A DNA stretch of 64,000 nucleotides. Origin: Ricinus communis (Eukaryota > Streptophyta > Magnoliopsida > Malpighiales > Euphorbiaceae). The position numbers were made by a program, and so were the translations under genes. Below are positions 12,200 to 24,350 of the stretch, in pieces. The stretch is from contig NC_063262.1 in the NCBI RefSeq assembly GCF_019578655.1, positions 16,313,582 to 16,377,581 of the forward strand. Reading direction: 5' to 3'. The stretch's first letter is position 1, and each line of letters begins with the position of its first letter. A model generated the notes under the pieces. That model was given only the letters and a program-made list of their open reading frames with translations, made no database searches and was not told the origin of the DNA.

Positions 12200-13620
12200 T
12201 GGTCAGCCAGAAAATCAACCAATGCCTGTCCTCTCATAGATTTTTGAGGAAAATAAAAAAAATTAAAATTCAGTTAAAGCTAAAGACCATTTACCTATTT
12301 TCCCTGTGATAAGTGGCTTGCTGAGCATGTATTTTACCAAGTCTATTTGAGATAATACGTACACCCTTGATTTAAGGAGAAAATGTCTTAACTTTGTACA
12401 AGCAAAATAAAGTGCCAAACAAGCTTTCTCAATTAGTGAATATTTGATCTCAATAGGAGTTAAAAACCTACTTAATAGTAAATAGCCTGCTCGTGACCCA
12501 TAGAGTTGTTTTCTGCTAACAAACAACCTATAGATTTATTTGCAGCTGACAAATATAACTTAAGTGGAAATCCATCTCTCGGAGGCATTAAGACCGTCAG
12601 TTTTGTCAAAGTATTCTGTGATTCTTTCAAACGCCTTTTGATGGTGATCCTCCCATTTGAACTCTTCTACTTGCTTCAATCTCAATAAGTTTGAGAATTC
12701 TTTGGTTTTTATTTCCAAGTTAGAAATAAATCTCCTTAAATAATTTACTTGGCCCAAAAATCTTTGTGGAGGTTTTGCTTTAATAATTGCCTAGGCTTTA
12801 TTTTTGTCTACCTCCACTCCTCGTTGATGCACCAGAGAACCTAGAAACTTTCCTGCCTAAACTCCAAAAGCACATTTCAATGGGTTCAACTTTAGTCTGT
12901 GCTCTCTTATCCTCCGAGAGCTTTTCTTTAGGTGCTTCACGTGGTCAGTAGCTTTTTTAGACTTTACTACTATGTCATCAATATAAACTTCCATATGATG
13001 ACCTAGCATATCATGAAAAATGGCATTCATGGCCTTTTGATAAGTGGCACCTGCATTTTTTAATCCAAAGGGCATAACAAGCATTTAAATGTCCCTATTG
13101 GTCCTGGACATCTAAAAGCAGTTTTAGTAACATTATCTACAGTAATTAAAATATGATTATAACCTAAATAACCATCCATAAGAGATAATATTTTATAAGT
13201 AGTAGTAGCATCAACTAGCATGTCTACTATAGACATTACATACATATATCCTTAGGAGTTGTTGTATTTAAATTTCTAAAGTCAACATATACCTGTAGCT
13301 TTTGATTCTTCTTCATAACAGGCACAATATTGGAAAGCCACTAGGAATACCTTGTGGTCTAATGAAGCTTGCTTTTAGCAATTTCTCAATTTCATCCTTT
13401 ACCCTGAGTTTGATTTCTTTAGACATTCTCCTGGCTGGTTGTTGATATGGCTTAAATTCTTCCTTGATTGGAAGGCGATGCTCTACCAAGCTCCTGCTCA
13501 ATCCAGGCATTTCTTCATAGCTCCATGTAAAACAATCTTTGAACTCATGTAGAGTCTCTATAATTTCTTTTCTCAAATCTTCTAGTAATAATGTGCTAAT
13601 GTACATCACCCTTGGTTCTT
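12200..13620 (-). pseudogene. Reverse transcriptase and RNase H, broken (Tat copy 1)
   Basis: 13313-13609 carries the pre-RT and fingers (HEFKDCFTWSYEEMPGLS, then VEHRLPIKEEFKPYQQPARR). 13060-13245 has the LMDGYLGYNHI block. 12857-13084 contains MPFGLKNAGATYQKAMN and the catalytic YIDDIVVKSK. 12560-12757 is the RT thumb (GQVNYLRRFISNL). 12263-12526 is the RNase H tail (EKACLALYFACTKLRHFL). The frame changes several times, including between the last RT block and RNase H. Confidence 0.85.
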
Positions 13621-13848
13621 ATGAGGTACCAAGGTTAACTTCCTTTAGAGGATCATGTACTCCTGGTTTCACATCTTCAAGTTTTTGGGATGCCATTGCT
13701 AATCGTCTACATCAAATTTTGGTTCTTTCTTAAAGATTACCTCAGCTCCATCCACCTCTTGAGAACCAACTCAAGTTTCTCAGAAATTGTTGCTTTTTAA
13801 ATATAGTGGCTACAGCTGCCGCCAACTCCTCATTAGAGTGCTCAGTCA

Positions 13849-14330
13849 TCAATCTTCTCTATGATGGACTGAGACATCAGCATGTGGGGTTACGATGGTT
13901 GTGGGTTTGAGAAGTGCTTTAATCTGGCTGTCAATTTCTTCTCTGCACATATAAACATGTTTAGGATCTCCATTCTTTTTTCTTCCTGTGAATCTAATTG
14001 GCCCAAAATCTAAATCATAAATTTTGGCTTCTATTGCATCTGAACAAGTAAAAAAAGGTTTTCTATCCGCCCATACCACCTCCACATCATTGCCCTTCTA
14101 AAAAAGTAAAAATTGGTGAAGGAAGATGGTACACACCAATTGGCATGAATCCAATCTCTCCCCAATAAAACATTGTAACTAGGAGAAGAATTTACAACAA
14201 AGAAAGCGGATGATGAAGTCTTACTTCCAGTAGTAATAGCACACCCATAAGGGGTAGGGACCCTCCTAATACAAAGGTGCCTTACATCAATTGATCTTCC
14301 TGCATGTTATCATCAGAACTCCCAATAGAA
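13849..14330 (-). pseudogene. Retroviral-type aspartic protease, 3' part (Tat copy 1)
   Basis: Minus-strand reading gives SSAFFVVNSSPSYNVLLGRD and WIHANWCVPSS, the conserved C-terminal half of Tat proteases (ALLGRDWIHANWCVPSS), then VEVVWADRKPFF leading to pre-RT. The N-terminal half with the DTG/DSG active site could not be found intact. A TAG interrupts the frame at about 14098. Confidence 0.6.
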
Positions 14331-14399
14331 GATAACAAATCATCATCCTCATCAGAGTTACCTATATCTTTAGTGGCCTTTCTGCAGAATTTAGATTTT

Positions 14400-15990
14400 C
14401 CTTTGCTTGGAGTCTCCATTATTCCCTGTTTTCTTTTTTCCTCAGCCTTCTGTCTCTGTATTCTTCTTTTCTAAGTCTTGTCAACGATACCTCGGGGAAC
14501 TTTTCGTGCTGCAACCTATACCACTAATAACTTGGTTGCACTCTAGGTGGTACAATAAACCTGGCTTGTCCCCTTGAAACTTTAGACTTTGAGAAGAAAA
14601 TGGCATTCTCTTCTGAAGCTCTTTGGAAAAAGGGGTAAAACAAAAAATCTCTTTACTTCTTGATTCTCTTTGATGGGTAAAAACCTCTTAGGAGCCCAAA
14701 CTTTATCAAACACCTTTCTTGGGTTGAACCTCCACCTTCCTTCCCTTCTTTTGCTCTGCCTTTCTATTTAACAAGGTTCTTAGATCAAACACTGTAGTGT
14801 TGATTGAAGCTACAGGTGGGAAAGGATCTTCATCAATAAGCATGGCCTCCTTTTTCTCTTGTAATTTTAGGATTCCTTTATTAATCATGTCTTGAACCAT
14901 ATTCTTGAAAGCCCAATAGGAGTTAGTTGCATAATTAACAATATTATAATACTTATAGTAGTCCTTTCCCTTAATCTCTTCTTTAAGAGGAAACTTATGA
15001 TCTGGTGGAAGCTTGATGAATTTCTCATTGAGTAAGAAATCAAATATCTCTTCAATCTTAGAGACATCAAACGTATACTGTGGAGATGCATTACTAGCGT
15101 AGGATTTTTTCCAAGTCTCAGGGACCTTCTTCACCAAAGATGGGCAAAAACTTCCTGTATTACAGAAATCTGCTACTGCTACTTCTGGAGAATTGATATC
15201 CTGATAGTACGTCCCCATATTAGATTTCTTCTTTTGATTTTCTTCTTTGAATAGTTCTTCGTATTCAGCCACTTTTGCTGCGAGCTCGTAAAAATCCCAA
15301 GACTCCATTCCTTGAAATTTCTTTCTCAGTTCAATATCTAATCCTCTTTGTGCCATCTTCATAAATTTTATCTCAAGTAAGAAAATTTTGCATCTATTCC
15401 TCATCTTTTTAAACCTGGCAATGAAGAGATTGGTAGTCTCCCCTACCCTTTGAGTTATCCTGGACAATTCAATAATGCATACTTCAGGTTCAACCCTGAA
15501 GAACTGAGAATGGAACTATCTCTCCATTTCCTGCCAAGTTAGAATAAAATTCTTAGGGAGAGTAGCGTACCATGTGAATGCAGCACCAATTAAAGAATTT
15601 GAAAATAACCTCAATTTGAAATTTATAAAATTTTCATAATTAGCCAGTTCACCACACTATATGATAAACCCAGCTATGTGTTCAAGGGTTGACTTCCTCT
15701 AGCTCTTTATGAGTTTATTATGAGCTTCCTCCATATACTTTTGAGCAACCTCTACTTGCATTCTGAAAACATCAATCATAGGATTTTCATTCCTCAATTT
15801 GAACTAAAGGTAATATTTCACCTTCTTCTCCAACAACAGCATTTCCTGTTAGAGGGATAAGTGCCTCACGTGATTGGACATCTTGAAGCACCATGTTCTT
15901 TTCAATCTGCTCCATAATGTGAGGAACAAGGCCTTTTGTCCTGCTTCATCAGCAGTAACTGGCATCCTGGGACCCCATGATGTCCTTTCC
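14400..15990 (-). pseudogene. Retrotransposon gag (Tat copy 1)
   Basis: The longest intact block is 14706-15467 (253 codons). It has the capsid C-terminal pattern (RVGETTNLFIARFKKMRNRC, then LRKKFQGMESWDFYELA) followed by FPLKEEIKGKDYYKYYN and INKGILKLQEKKEAML. The latter corresponds to the family's KDYCKWHN zinc-knuckle-like region, but the cysteine and histidine residues are lost. Upstream sequence to about 15990 continues gag-like in other frames. The start is not intact. Confidence 0.75.
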
Positions 15991-17030
15991 AGTAATGCTT
16001 CTTATTTTAAGTGCCATAAGCACTAGTTCCACCGAGCGTGCTAAATTATGTTTAGTGAAAAATTGAATGTTGAGCGTGCCACATGTGTAAGGTACAAGAA
16101 CCATTAAAACTGAATTGCGCTTTGACTTCTATAATCAGAGTAATTGTGAATTCCTAAGCTCTTTTACCACAATTTGCTTAGATCCTCAAGGCACCACAAA
16201 AATCAATTAAATAGTAAATGATTGGTATTTAGTTTGCTAGGGAATTGTATAAACATTGAATGTTTAGGATGAGCTGAAAACTTGTATTAAATTGATGTTT
16301 GAAATAAACATAAGGACAAGGAAATGATTAAAAAATAAAACTTGCTGGAAACTAAAAGTATTTGCAGAGAAATTGTGTTTGAGATATTTGAGTTTTGCAG
16401 TAGTGTTGTTGATGTCGATCCTTTTTTTTTCTTGGATGTTGCCTTGCTCTTTTTTATAGAGATCCATATGTTTCAGTTTACTTAAGTATCTTTCCCCATG
16501 TTGTGTGCCTTCAGGACCCATTATCTCCTGCTTCTTTGGGAAATGGGAGTAACTGACTCTCTTCTCTTTCCACTACTCCTTTTTCACGTGCCTTTGTTAA
16601 CCTCCCACTATCCAAACAATTAATTTAGTTAACCTAATTAAATTAATCTGATTAATTATTTAAATAATTATAGATTTTGATCTTTTGGGCTTTCCGTTTA
16701 TTTTTTGGCCCAACAATTATTTCTAAGCTCAACATCCTTATTAAACATTTTATTGTTACGATATTATATTTTATTTTAGTACCTATTAGTAGAGGTTTTG
16801 ACAATTTTATGTTTAAAGGTGTTTTGATGCTTTCTTTATTATTCAAATATGATGAAATCCTTTAGAGCAATTACTATTAAGATCTAATAGTTAAATTTTA
16901 TTATATTTTTCATTGAGTTGTATGAATTATCAAATTTAAACCACTATATTAATGGCAAATGTACAATAAATAACTATGGAGATTTGAATTCGAACCCTAA
17001 AGAGCTAACTTACAACAAAATTATTGTTTT
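15990..17030 (-). mobile_element. Possible 5' leader and LTR of Tat copy 1
   Basis: Non-coding AT-rich sequence directly upstream of gag, where the element's 5' UTR and LTR should be. Minus-strand AGCACGCTCGGTGGAACTAG at about 16029-16048 resembles sequence seen just after LTRs of some Tat elements, but I cannot match it to a tRNA. The LTR ends are not defined. The two ORFs here are AT-rich and unsupported. Confidence 0.3.
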
Positions 17031-17077
17031 TTTCAAATAATATCATAGTTACATATATATATATATTGTTGTTGAAG

Positions 17078-17407
17078 GAATAGAGGCCGTTTCGGCTCTT
17101 GGAGAGCTCCGTGACCGTTCAAGGGAAGGTCCACCAATGATTGATAGGCCATTCCCCCCTTATCCGTCTCTTGATCCCCGGGTGGGCGTCGGCCGGTCTT
17201 TCGACCAGATCCCCCTAAAAACCGTACGTGCGGGTGTCCCCGCATGCGGCTCACGCCATTCGAGGTGGTCCAGCCTAGCAGCTAGCATATGGGGGCAAAG
17301 TTCAACACCACATGGGAAAAATCGACAGTAATCCTGGCACAAGCTGCGCTATACATCGTTAGTAATTTTCGATTCCTCGGGTAGTCTCCTCTATAAAGGC
17401 ATTCCAG

Positions 17408-17410
<3 letters not shown>
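17078..17410 (-). other. Nuclear insert of mitochondrial group II intron DNA (NUMT)
   Basis: About 330 bp of markedly GC-richer sequence with sharp edges in AT-rich surroundings. On the minus strand it contains a canonical group II intron domain V (17219-17252), followed by a domain VI-like stretch and what may be the start of the next exon. Domain V of this class is typical of plant mitochondrial nad introns. I cannot tell which intron. The overlapping ORFs of 60-73 codons are translations of intron DNA, not genes. Confidence 0.7.
17219..17252 (-). other. Group II intron domain V
   Basis: 34 nt beginning GAGCCGCATGCGGG and ending CGCACGTACGGTTT on the minus strand. It folds as the family's two-part hairpin with the GAGCCG/CGGTTT pairing. 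This matches the group IIB domain V consensus except for small changes in the loop. Confidence 0.8.

Positions 17411-17482
<72 letters not shown>
17409..17482. repeat. Compound microsatellite (TA)n(TG)n
   Basis: About 36 bp of alternating TA followed by about 38 bp of alternating GT, directly against the mitochondrial insert. A second TA/GT compound lies at 22465-22515. Confidence 0.95.
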
Positions 17483-17483
<1 letters not shown>

Positions 17484-17639
17484 GCTATAACTTAACAGAA
17501 TTAAGCACTACTTTAGTGGCAGACTATACAATCACTATAGTGACCTGAGTTTAAATCCTAGGGAGCAAGTTTACAATAATTTTTTTATTTTAAATACTAC
17601 AAGAGTTGAATATGATTTATTGGAATCAATAGTAAAATA

Positions 17640-18720
17640 CCTTATGGCAACTAAGAGGGGGTGAATTGGTTGTTTACAAAAATCAATTTTAATTAAAAAC
17701 TTTTACTTTGAAAAGCTTGAGTATTAAAACCAATATTTGCATAAGCAAATAATCAAAGCAATTGAACAATTCTCAATATAGAATGCAAGAATAAATTAAA
17801 ACATATAGCAAATATAAATATAAAAAATATAAAAGTGTAAGAAAGAGAGATTCAAACACAAGATTTATAGTGGTTCAACCAACTCCTTGCCTACATCCAC
17901 TCCTCAAGCTTCAGTTGAGATTTCCACTATCAATGATCTTTTTACGGGTGCAAGATCAAACTCAAATATTTTCAAGCTCACATTCAAACTTCTTACAAGT
18001 GTTGTGATGGCTAACACTCGAACCTAAGTGTTTTTTTATGGCTAATACTCAAATCCAAATATTTTTCAAAGGCTAACACTCAAACCTTCAAATTCAAGTG
18101 TTTTATTGCTCACACTCAAACCAAGTACTTTTCTATGACTAACACCCAAAACTTCAAATCCAAATATTTAATGGCTCACACTCAAACCCTTACAATAGAG
18201 AATAATTTAGAGAAGAAAGAAATCAAGTTCACTCTTACAAATATAACTCAATAGTAAAAAGTAGAGTGAACTTACAACCCTCAAACAAAAGTATTTCAAC
18301 CTGACAAATGAAACACAAGAAGATTTGATGATGAATTCTATGCTCAAAGATGTAAGAAGATGTTTTCCACTTGTATTTTATCTTTTGAGAGCTTAAAAAC
18401 CTTCAATTTAATGTTCCAAGTGAGTATTTATAGTGTTTTTCCTCCATACAGCAGTTACAAAAATTAGTTAGCTCAAATTTCTCTAACAACTATAAAAGCG
18501 TCATTAAATGTACTGTCAGCACGAATTTCATTGTCAAAAAATCCTTGTCGTGGTCGCAACCTCTACTGGACTATTTTTGCTCTTTTTTGTAGTCGTGATT
18601 TTTATTACTTCATGATTTTATCTTGATCTTCATCTTGGAATACCTATTAAAAACAACAATATTACACAAAATTGTTAGTAATAATAATGTTTTGCATCAT
18701 TAAAAGCACATACAAAATCT
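17640..18720. repeat. Non-coding repeat beginning AAGAGGGGGTGAATTGG
   Basis: No ORF. It opens with the AGAGGGGGTGAATTGG motif (17654) and the TTATAGTGGTTCAACCAACTC block (~17863) that recur in non-coding plant repeats. From about 18006 to 18195 it holds some five imperfect units of 40-50 bp built on GGCTAACACTCAAACC...AAATCCAAGTGTTTT. Probably a transposon-derived repeat; the family is not identified. Confidence 0.4.
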
Positions 18721-19341
18721 TGGGATTAATAAATAGATTGAGAAGCGATTTTATAGATCAATAGCTCCAATTACCTTTTCTAGTTATACCTTCTATATTT
18801 ATTTTTTATATTTTTCTTTTATTATAATAGTGCACCCATATAAATGTGGTTCTCTCCTACTATTACAAAATTGTGGATATTGAAACATATCTTGCTCATC
18901 TTATGCATAAATACAAAATTTCTATCTGCAATTTGTAAATAAAATATTTTTTAATCAAATATGGATATTACTAATTTAAATATAAGTCATTAAAAAATAA
19001 CCTAACAAATTATAGTCCCTGGTTATATGAATTACCATTACCTTTGGTTATATCAAATCACCATTAATTCTAGGTGTAATACAAAATCACTATTGTTGGA
19101 ATAAGATCCTATTGTAATAAGTCAAGAAGAGGTTCATATTTATTTACTCAGTTACAAGCATTCCCTCTCCAATTACATGACCAAGCATTCGGTTATTTAC
19201 TCAAATTTCAAGCATTTCCTCTCTAATTTCATAATATTCAGACTTTTCTACTTTACTCTCATTAATGTTTTCATTACAAAAATAAGGTTTTCTCCAATTT
19301 GATAAAAATAAAATAAATATAGAGAACCTTTTTGAATGAGT
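18720..19341. other. AT-rich spacer, nothing recognised
   Basis: No ORF of note and no repeat found. It ends at the target duplication of the LTR that follows. Confidence 0.4.
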
Positions 19342-19451
19342 CAATTTGTGATGTCCCTGCCCGAACTGGGCCTAACTATCTAATTTGCCAATTCTCAATC
19401 TTCTCTTTTTCAGACTATAGAGTTTAGCAGCTTGAAGCTCTAACTATTACT

Positions 19452-19541
19452 GCTTTAATCCTGAACTAACTCTTAAATATCCTACATAAAACTAATGCTT
19501 TAATCCTGAACTAACTCTTAAATATCCTACATAAAACTAAT
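19452..19541. repeat. Perfect 45-bp tandem duplication
   Basis: Two identical 45-bp units, starting at 19452 and 19497, beginning GCTTTAATCCTGAACTAAC, inside the solo LTR. Perfect identity implies a recent event or replication slippage. Confidence 0.95.
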
Positions 19542-22459
19542 GGGAAATAGGAATGAGTAAGACTCAGTGAGAGAATAAAAAAATAAAAAAGGGGAACAAA
19601 CAAGGATTTAAATAAAATTCATACCATATTATGTTATCCTTGAATACTTTTCTACTAGATAAAAATATTGTTATTATTCTGAATATAAATATTTAATGAA
19701 AAAATATTTTAGTTGGGCAAAAGAAATTTACAAAAATAATTAAAGAAAGAATCATCCGATTTATCCAGCATATGCCCCAAAAGCATACATTAATCCCCTA
19801 AAAGACAAATCCCCCAAAAGACACCATCTAGCATACGCCCAAAAGCAATGTGTATACTAAGCGATGTCCCAAAGAAAGTATCATCTGATTACACCCAACA
19901 TCTAATGTGTGATTTTATAGGTCACATAAATAAGTGTATATCCATTTATCCGGTTATGTAAATTTATATTCATTTATAAGATAAAATTTAAAAACCATTC
20001 TCTATTCCTAAATTTTTATAGAAAATAATTTGGTTCAGAAATGCATTTAAACTAAGTAACTTTCCATAGAAACATTTCAACAATTCATAGGAATATTATT
20101 ATAAATGATATATTACTCAAAAATACAATGTTTTAAGTTTATCTACTCATCTGGTATGCAGGACCTAACCGACTGTACCTTCACTCAATTTTCTATTAAT
20201 TTCCTCCGAATTGCTATCTGAACGCACAATCCTAAAATTCACGCATAAACATATTTTAGAAATAAATATTAAATTCTATTTCTAATAATCCTTGACCAAC
20301 ATTTATCACTAAAATCTAATTCTACTCTAGCATAATTCTAGTTATTCCCTTTCTATTCCAATTAATAAATTATACCAGAAATTCGACAACACTTCCCCTA
20401 TAATACATACTAATTTTCTTTATAAAAACGGATCCAAAACCTACAAGAAAATTCACACAACATATCTCATAATAATTTCCATATGAGACCTCCAATAATT
20501 TTACTAGATTCAATCTCTCACTGATCAAAACAATTTATCATCCACAACTACTCAAAAATTACTTATACCCTATCTAGATACTTTTTCAGCACAAGAATTT
20601 TCATTATATTTACTTTCCTCTATATTGATCAATAACTAAATTAATAATTATTATTATTTCTATTTATTTATTTTTAATATTATATTTATTCACTTGCTAT
20701 TATAATTAATCTCGAGTATTCAAAAATAATAACTGACTTACCTCACATATCAAACATCATAACCAAACTAATTATTTCAGTCCAAAAATCTTAATATCAT
20801 ATAGCTAATATTAATTCCACCTATTTTTTCTAATCAATTAAATTTAAATTTACTACATTTATTTATTCTAACAAAATATGATATTTTTTATCACATATCA
20901 TTTACTCAATATTAACACAATCAAATTTAATTATAGACTAATCACCTAATTAAAATCTAATTTATGAAAATTCTGGCTATCGCTTATTGACCCTCTAAAT
21001 CTTATATTCTAATTAATTAGCTTCACCTTATTAACATTTATAAAGCAACTAAGTGTAGAGTTTTATAAAATTATCACAATACTCAAAATTTACTCCATTT
21101 CATTAACACATATTTTATTTCTTAAAAATACTTACATATATACCTTAAATCATTTTTTTCCAATTAATACTGATATAACTTTTAATTAATAATTTTTAAA
21201 ATTAACAGGCTAAAAGATTTACCCAAAGCCTCCAAGAGTCCGATCGACAATCCGAGGTGCCTAAAACTCGAAATAATTCGTAGAGAATGAATTCATCTTC
21301 TATTTCTTTGATCCAGTTTCAGATCATCTCAAAATCTCACCGACAATTCTCAACTGTTGATTTCTAACAAAGTCTGATCGGGTATGAAATCGGTGTCATT
21401 AGAAAGCTTGTGACAAGGAGAGTCCGTTGGTGAGCTTTGATCAGCCTAACCTTGCCGAAAATGGCCAGAAGTGTCCAAAAAGCGAGCTGCCTTCACAATC
21501 TTTCCTTCATCGAAACTCTCCTCTCCAGCCACCTTTGTCAATATTGTTCCCCCATATGAAAGCCCATTCTCAAATGAGTTGATCGCCACCGAAATCAGTG
21601 GTTGTTGTTGCCGAAAAGCCATGAACAGTGTCTAAAATTTGTTGTCTTTCCTTGACGTTTTCCGCCACCTAACTGCTGCCATCTCCTCCATCGAGCTCAT
21701 CGGTGTCTACTCCTTCACCAGTCGTGCCACCACGCCTCAAACCGCCTCATTAATGACAGCCGCACTCCCTGTCCTCTATCTTTTTCTTCGTCCCTTTCTC
21801 TTTCTTTCTTTCTTTTCTTTCCTTTTCTTACCCATATACCCATTTAACCCCTCCTTTTATTTCCCTATAACATTTACCCCTGGAAAATTCTGATTAAACA
21901 CTCCAGGTTGCATTTGTTGATTCAATTAAGCCCCTTGTTGATATCATTGGGCCAAATTAAAATTATTATAAATATAAAATTACTTATTTATCTCTGTCCT
22001 TAATTACAATATTACCATAGTGTTTGTACCGACACAAATATTGATAGAAATACCATAGATGATATTTTTTCATTTAAATCATATTTTAAATCAAATTTTA
22101 CTTTTAACTCCCCTTGTAAAATTAGATATTAATTTAATCCTAGTAACTCAGTAATTTAATAAATCAATGCAATATAAATTTAAACACTTAAATTATTACT
22201 ATCATGAGGCATTATAAATACTAAATTTACTCCTCAATTAGGTTCTATATATTTAGATCATTTCTTAAAATAATATGGCCCCAAAATTGCAATTCACCTA
22301 CTAATTTATAAATTATAATCTCATATTATATAAATAACATTATAAAATCACCTTATTAAAATAAATCATCATTTCTACTATTTTACCTCTGATTTATAGA
22401 TATATTATTATTTAGTTTCAGGAACTTAAGTCTAATTATATGTTTTTAATTATATATAA

Positions 22460-22464
<5 letters not shown>

Positions 22465-22515
<51 letters not shown>
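22465..22515. repeat. (TA)n(TG)n microsatellite
   Basis: About 42 bp of alternating TA followed by four to five GT units, within the solo LTR. Confidence 0.95.
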
Positions 22516-22726
22516 AATTTAGAAAATATAGTGTGTGACATTTATAGAAAGTAATTATCCCTTTATATGTCTTACTTAATTAATTAGTTGAAAACCAAAC
22601 CAATTTAATATAGTTTAATAGATTTTTTTTATTTTTATCTAGCATTAAAAATCTTTTTATAAATCATCCAATTTAAAATAAAACTATGCGACTCTAGTCA
22701 TATATATTAATTTATAAAAGTTATAC

Positions 22727-22729
<3 letters not shown>

Positions 22730-22790
<61 letters not shown>
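22730..22790. repeat. (TTA)n microsatellite, about 20 units
   Basis: Uninterrupted ATT/TTA trinucleotide run close to the right end of the solo LTR. Confidence 0.95.
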
Positions 22791-22792
<2 letters not shown>

Positions 22793-22823
22793 TGCTGCTA
22801 TTATGATACGGTGTTACACAATT

Positions 22824-23887
22824 AACTAAGCCAAATTTTAGATAATGTAATAGAATTAACTATTAAGAAGGGTACATGCCTTAAATTCAAACTGGAATTC
22901 ACTATTAATAGGAGTGTACATGCCTTAAATTCAAACAAAGATTTTGGCCATGCAAAGATATTATATCCAATCTAAATTGCCTTTTTCTTTTCATTTATAA
23001 CACATAAAAGTTATTTAAAAATTAAATTGTCCTATTTTATTTTTAGTAAGATTTGTAGGTCAAATCTTTAGCAAGATTTATTAACTCAACTTCATATATC
23101 TCTTTTTTATATTATATTTCATAACATAATTTTTTCATGTTTACAAAAATTTAAAAAACTAAATTTCCATAATTATAAAATAAATAAAAATAACTAATTG
23201 AATAAATTTATACTCTATTGTAATTTAATTTGAATATGAAATAAACTATTTTTATCCCATTTAATTTAATCATTTATAAATTCATGTATAATTTAATACG
23301 TCCAAAATTAATTACTTAAATTGAATCTATAACTTAACATATAATAAGCTCAAAATCTTTTTTAACTCAATGACCTCAAAATTAATCACTTAAGTTGAGC
23401 ACATAACATCTCATTTAATAGGTTCAAATTTATTCATTTAAATTGAGCCCAAAACATTAAAGAAATTTACCACATGTTTCAAATTTAATAAGTGAAAGGA
23501 CCCATTAACTTGAAAATTTATCCAACAGGTTAAAGTTTACCTTCTTTTTACATATTATAACATGTCGAAATTTCCAGTGTAAAATATATGGGGTGCATGC
23601 TAGAAGGATTCATTTTCTGAACATCATCTCTTGAAATCTGATATAGAAAACGGAAAATGAAAGACAAAAAAAGAATTGAGAAGTAAATCATGCTTGGTCT
23701 ACCAAGCAATATTTTCTGATTCATAACAATTTTCAAAAGTGAATTACGAAAAATAGCAGCTGAAACTGTCTTAAATTCATAAAGCAACACAGAGCATAAA
23801 TTATTTTCGAGTTTTACTCCTAACAGCCTCTCAGTCCTAGCTAAAAAGAGTGGCTGTTAGGTTGTTGCATATGTAATTGCACATCAA
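22824..23887. other. AT-rich intergenic DNA downstream of the defensin gene
   Basis: No convincing gene. A short imperfect duplication at about 22866-22943 repeats ACATGCCTTAAATTCAAAC. The ORF at 23548-23790 lacks domain features. The part next to 23887 should hold the defensin 3' UTR. Confidence 0.5.
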
Positions 23888-24230
23888 TTAACAAAGCTTA
23901 GTGCAAAAACAGCGGCGACGGACTCCTTTGCACCGTCCACCGGAGAAAGCTTCATTCCTACACACCATGGCACAGTTGTGGTCTCTCAGGCATGGTCCCT
24001 TAAAATAATGGCTCTGTGATTCACAGACCCTAGCCTCAGTTGGTACGATCGCCTCTTCTGCCAATAATAGACACATCAGAATAGTAATACTAATGATAAC
24101 AACAATAATCTGTCAATCTCCTGGATACAAAACAAAAATGAGAAAAGAAACTTGAAAATGCTGTTGCTATCTTACGAGATGCCAAGACAATGAGCAGCAG
24201 CAAGAAAACCCCAAAGAATCTCTTCTCCAT
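23888..24230 (-). CDS. Plant defensin, two exons
   Basis: Small secreted cysteine-rich peptide of the plant defensin (gamma-thionin) family, usually antimicrobial. Exon 1 is 24176-24230 on the minus strand, exon 2 is 23888-24057, and the 118-bp intron has GT (GTAAGA) and AG (TTGGCAG) borders. The product is 74 residues. The start [18 protein letters not shown] is a clear signal peptide, then a short acidic link, then a 47-residue mature domain starting RVCESQSH. All eight cysteines fit CX10CX5CX3CX9CX6CXCX3C, including the GGRC and CFC signatures. The intron sits inside the signal-peptide part, as is usual for the family. Nothing in it looks broken. A basic KGVRRRC loop precedes the CFC motif. 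Its target and expression are unknown. Confidence 0.93.
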
Positions 24231-24340
24231 GTTTGTTCAGGGCTGTTCAGGGCTTAGCTCTTTCTCCACTGCAGGTTATGTATGGCTTCCAAGTGCTAAA
24301 TGAGCTACACTTTAATGGGTTCTTCATGTATCCATGCACC

Positions 24341-24350
24341 CATATATAAC
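24341..24350 (-). promoter_or_regulatory. Probable TATA box of the defensin gene
   Basis: GTTATATATG on the minus strand, about 110 bp upstream of the defensin start codon. This leaves a leader of about 80 nt, normal for a plant gene. Confidence 0.6.

Larger units (their letters stand above)
10380..15990 (-). mobile_element. Tat-group Ty3/gypsy internal region, decayed (Tat copy 1)
   Basis: On the minus strand the order is gag (14400-15990), protease (about 14330), RT (to 12560), RNase H (12263-12526), a second RNase H (about 12170-11780) and integrase (11750-10516). The extra RNase H between RNase H and integrase is the hallmark of the Tat clade. Every domain carries stops or frameshifts, so the copy is dead. 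No flanking LTR pair could be matched inside the window. Confidence 0.85.
19347..22818 (-). mobile_element. Solo LTR or LTR-like element, 3.47 kb, TSD CAATT
   Basis: The ends are TGTGATGTCCCTGCCCG on the left and CGGTGTTACA on the right. Read on the minus strand this is TGTAACACCG...CATCACA, the usual form of a plant gypsy LTR. The identical pentamer CAATT flanks it at 19342-19346 and 22819-22823, fitting a 5-bp target duplication. No gag or pol was found inside. The length is large for one LTR; internal microsatellites and a 45-bp duplication add to it. The ORF at 21639-21893 is not supported as a gene. Confidence 0.65.

Noticed and set aside
17033..17342. Three overlapping GC-rich ORFs
   Set aside because: They lie across group II intron DNA of mitochondrial origin in competing frames.
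21639..21893. 84-codon ORF as a gene
   Set aside because: It lies inside the solo LTR; its end is a translated CT-rich tract and no domain is seen.
23548..23790. 80-codon minus-strand ORF downstream of the defensin
   Set aside because: AT-rich composition, no signal peptide or domain, and no paralogue in the window.
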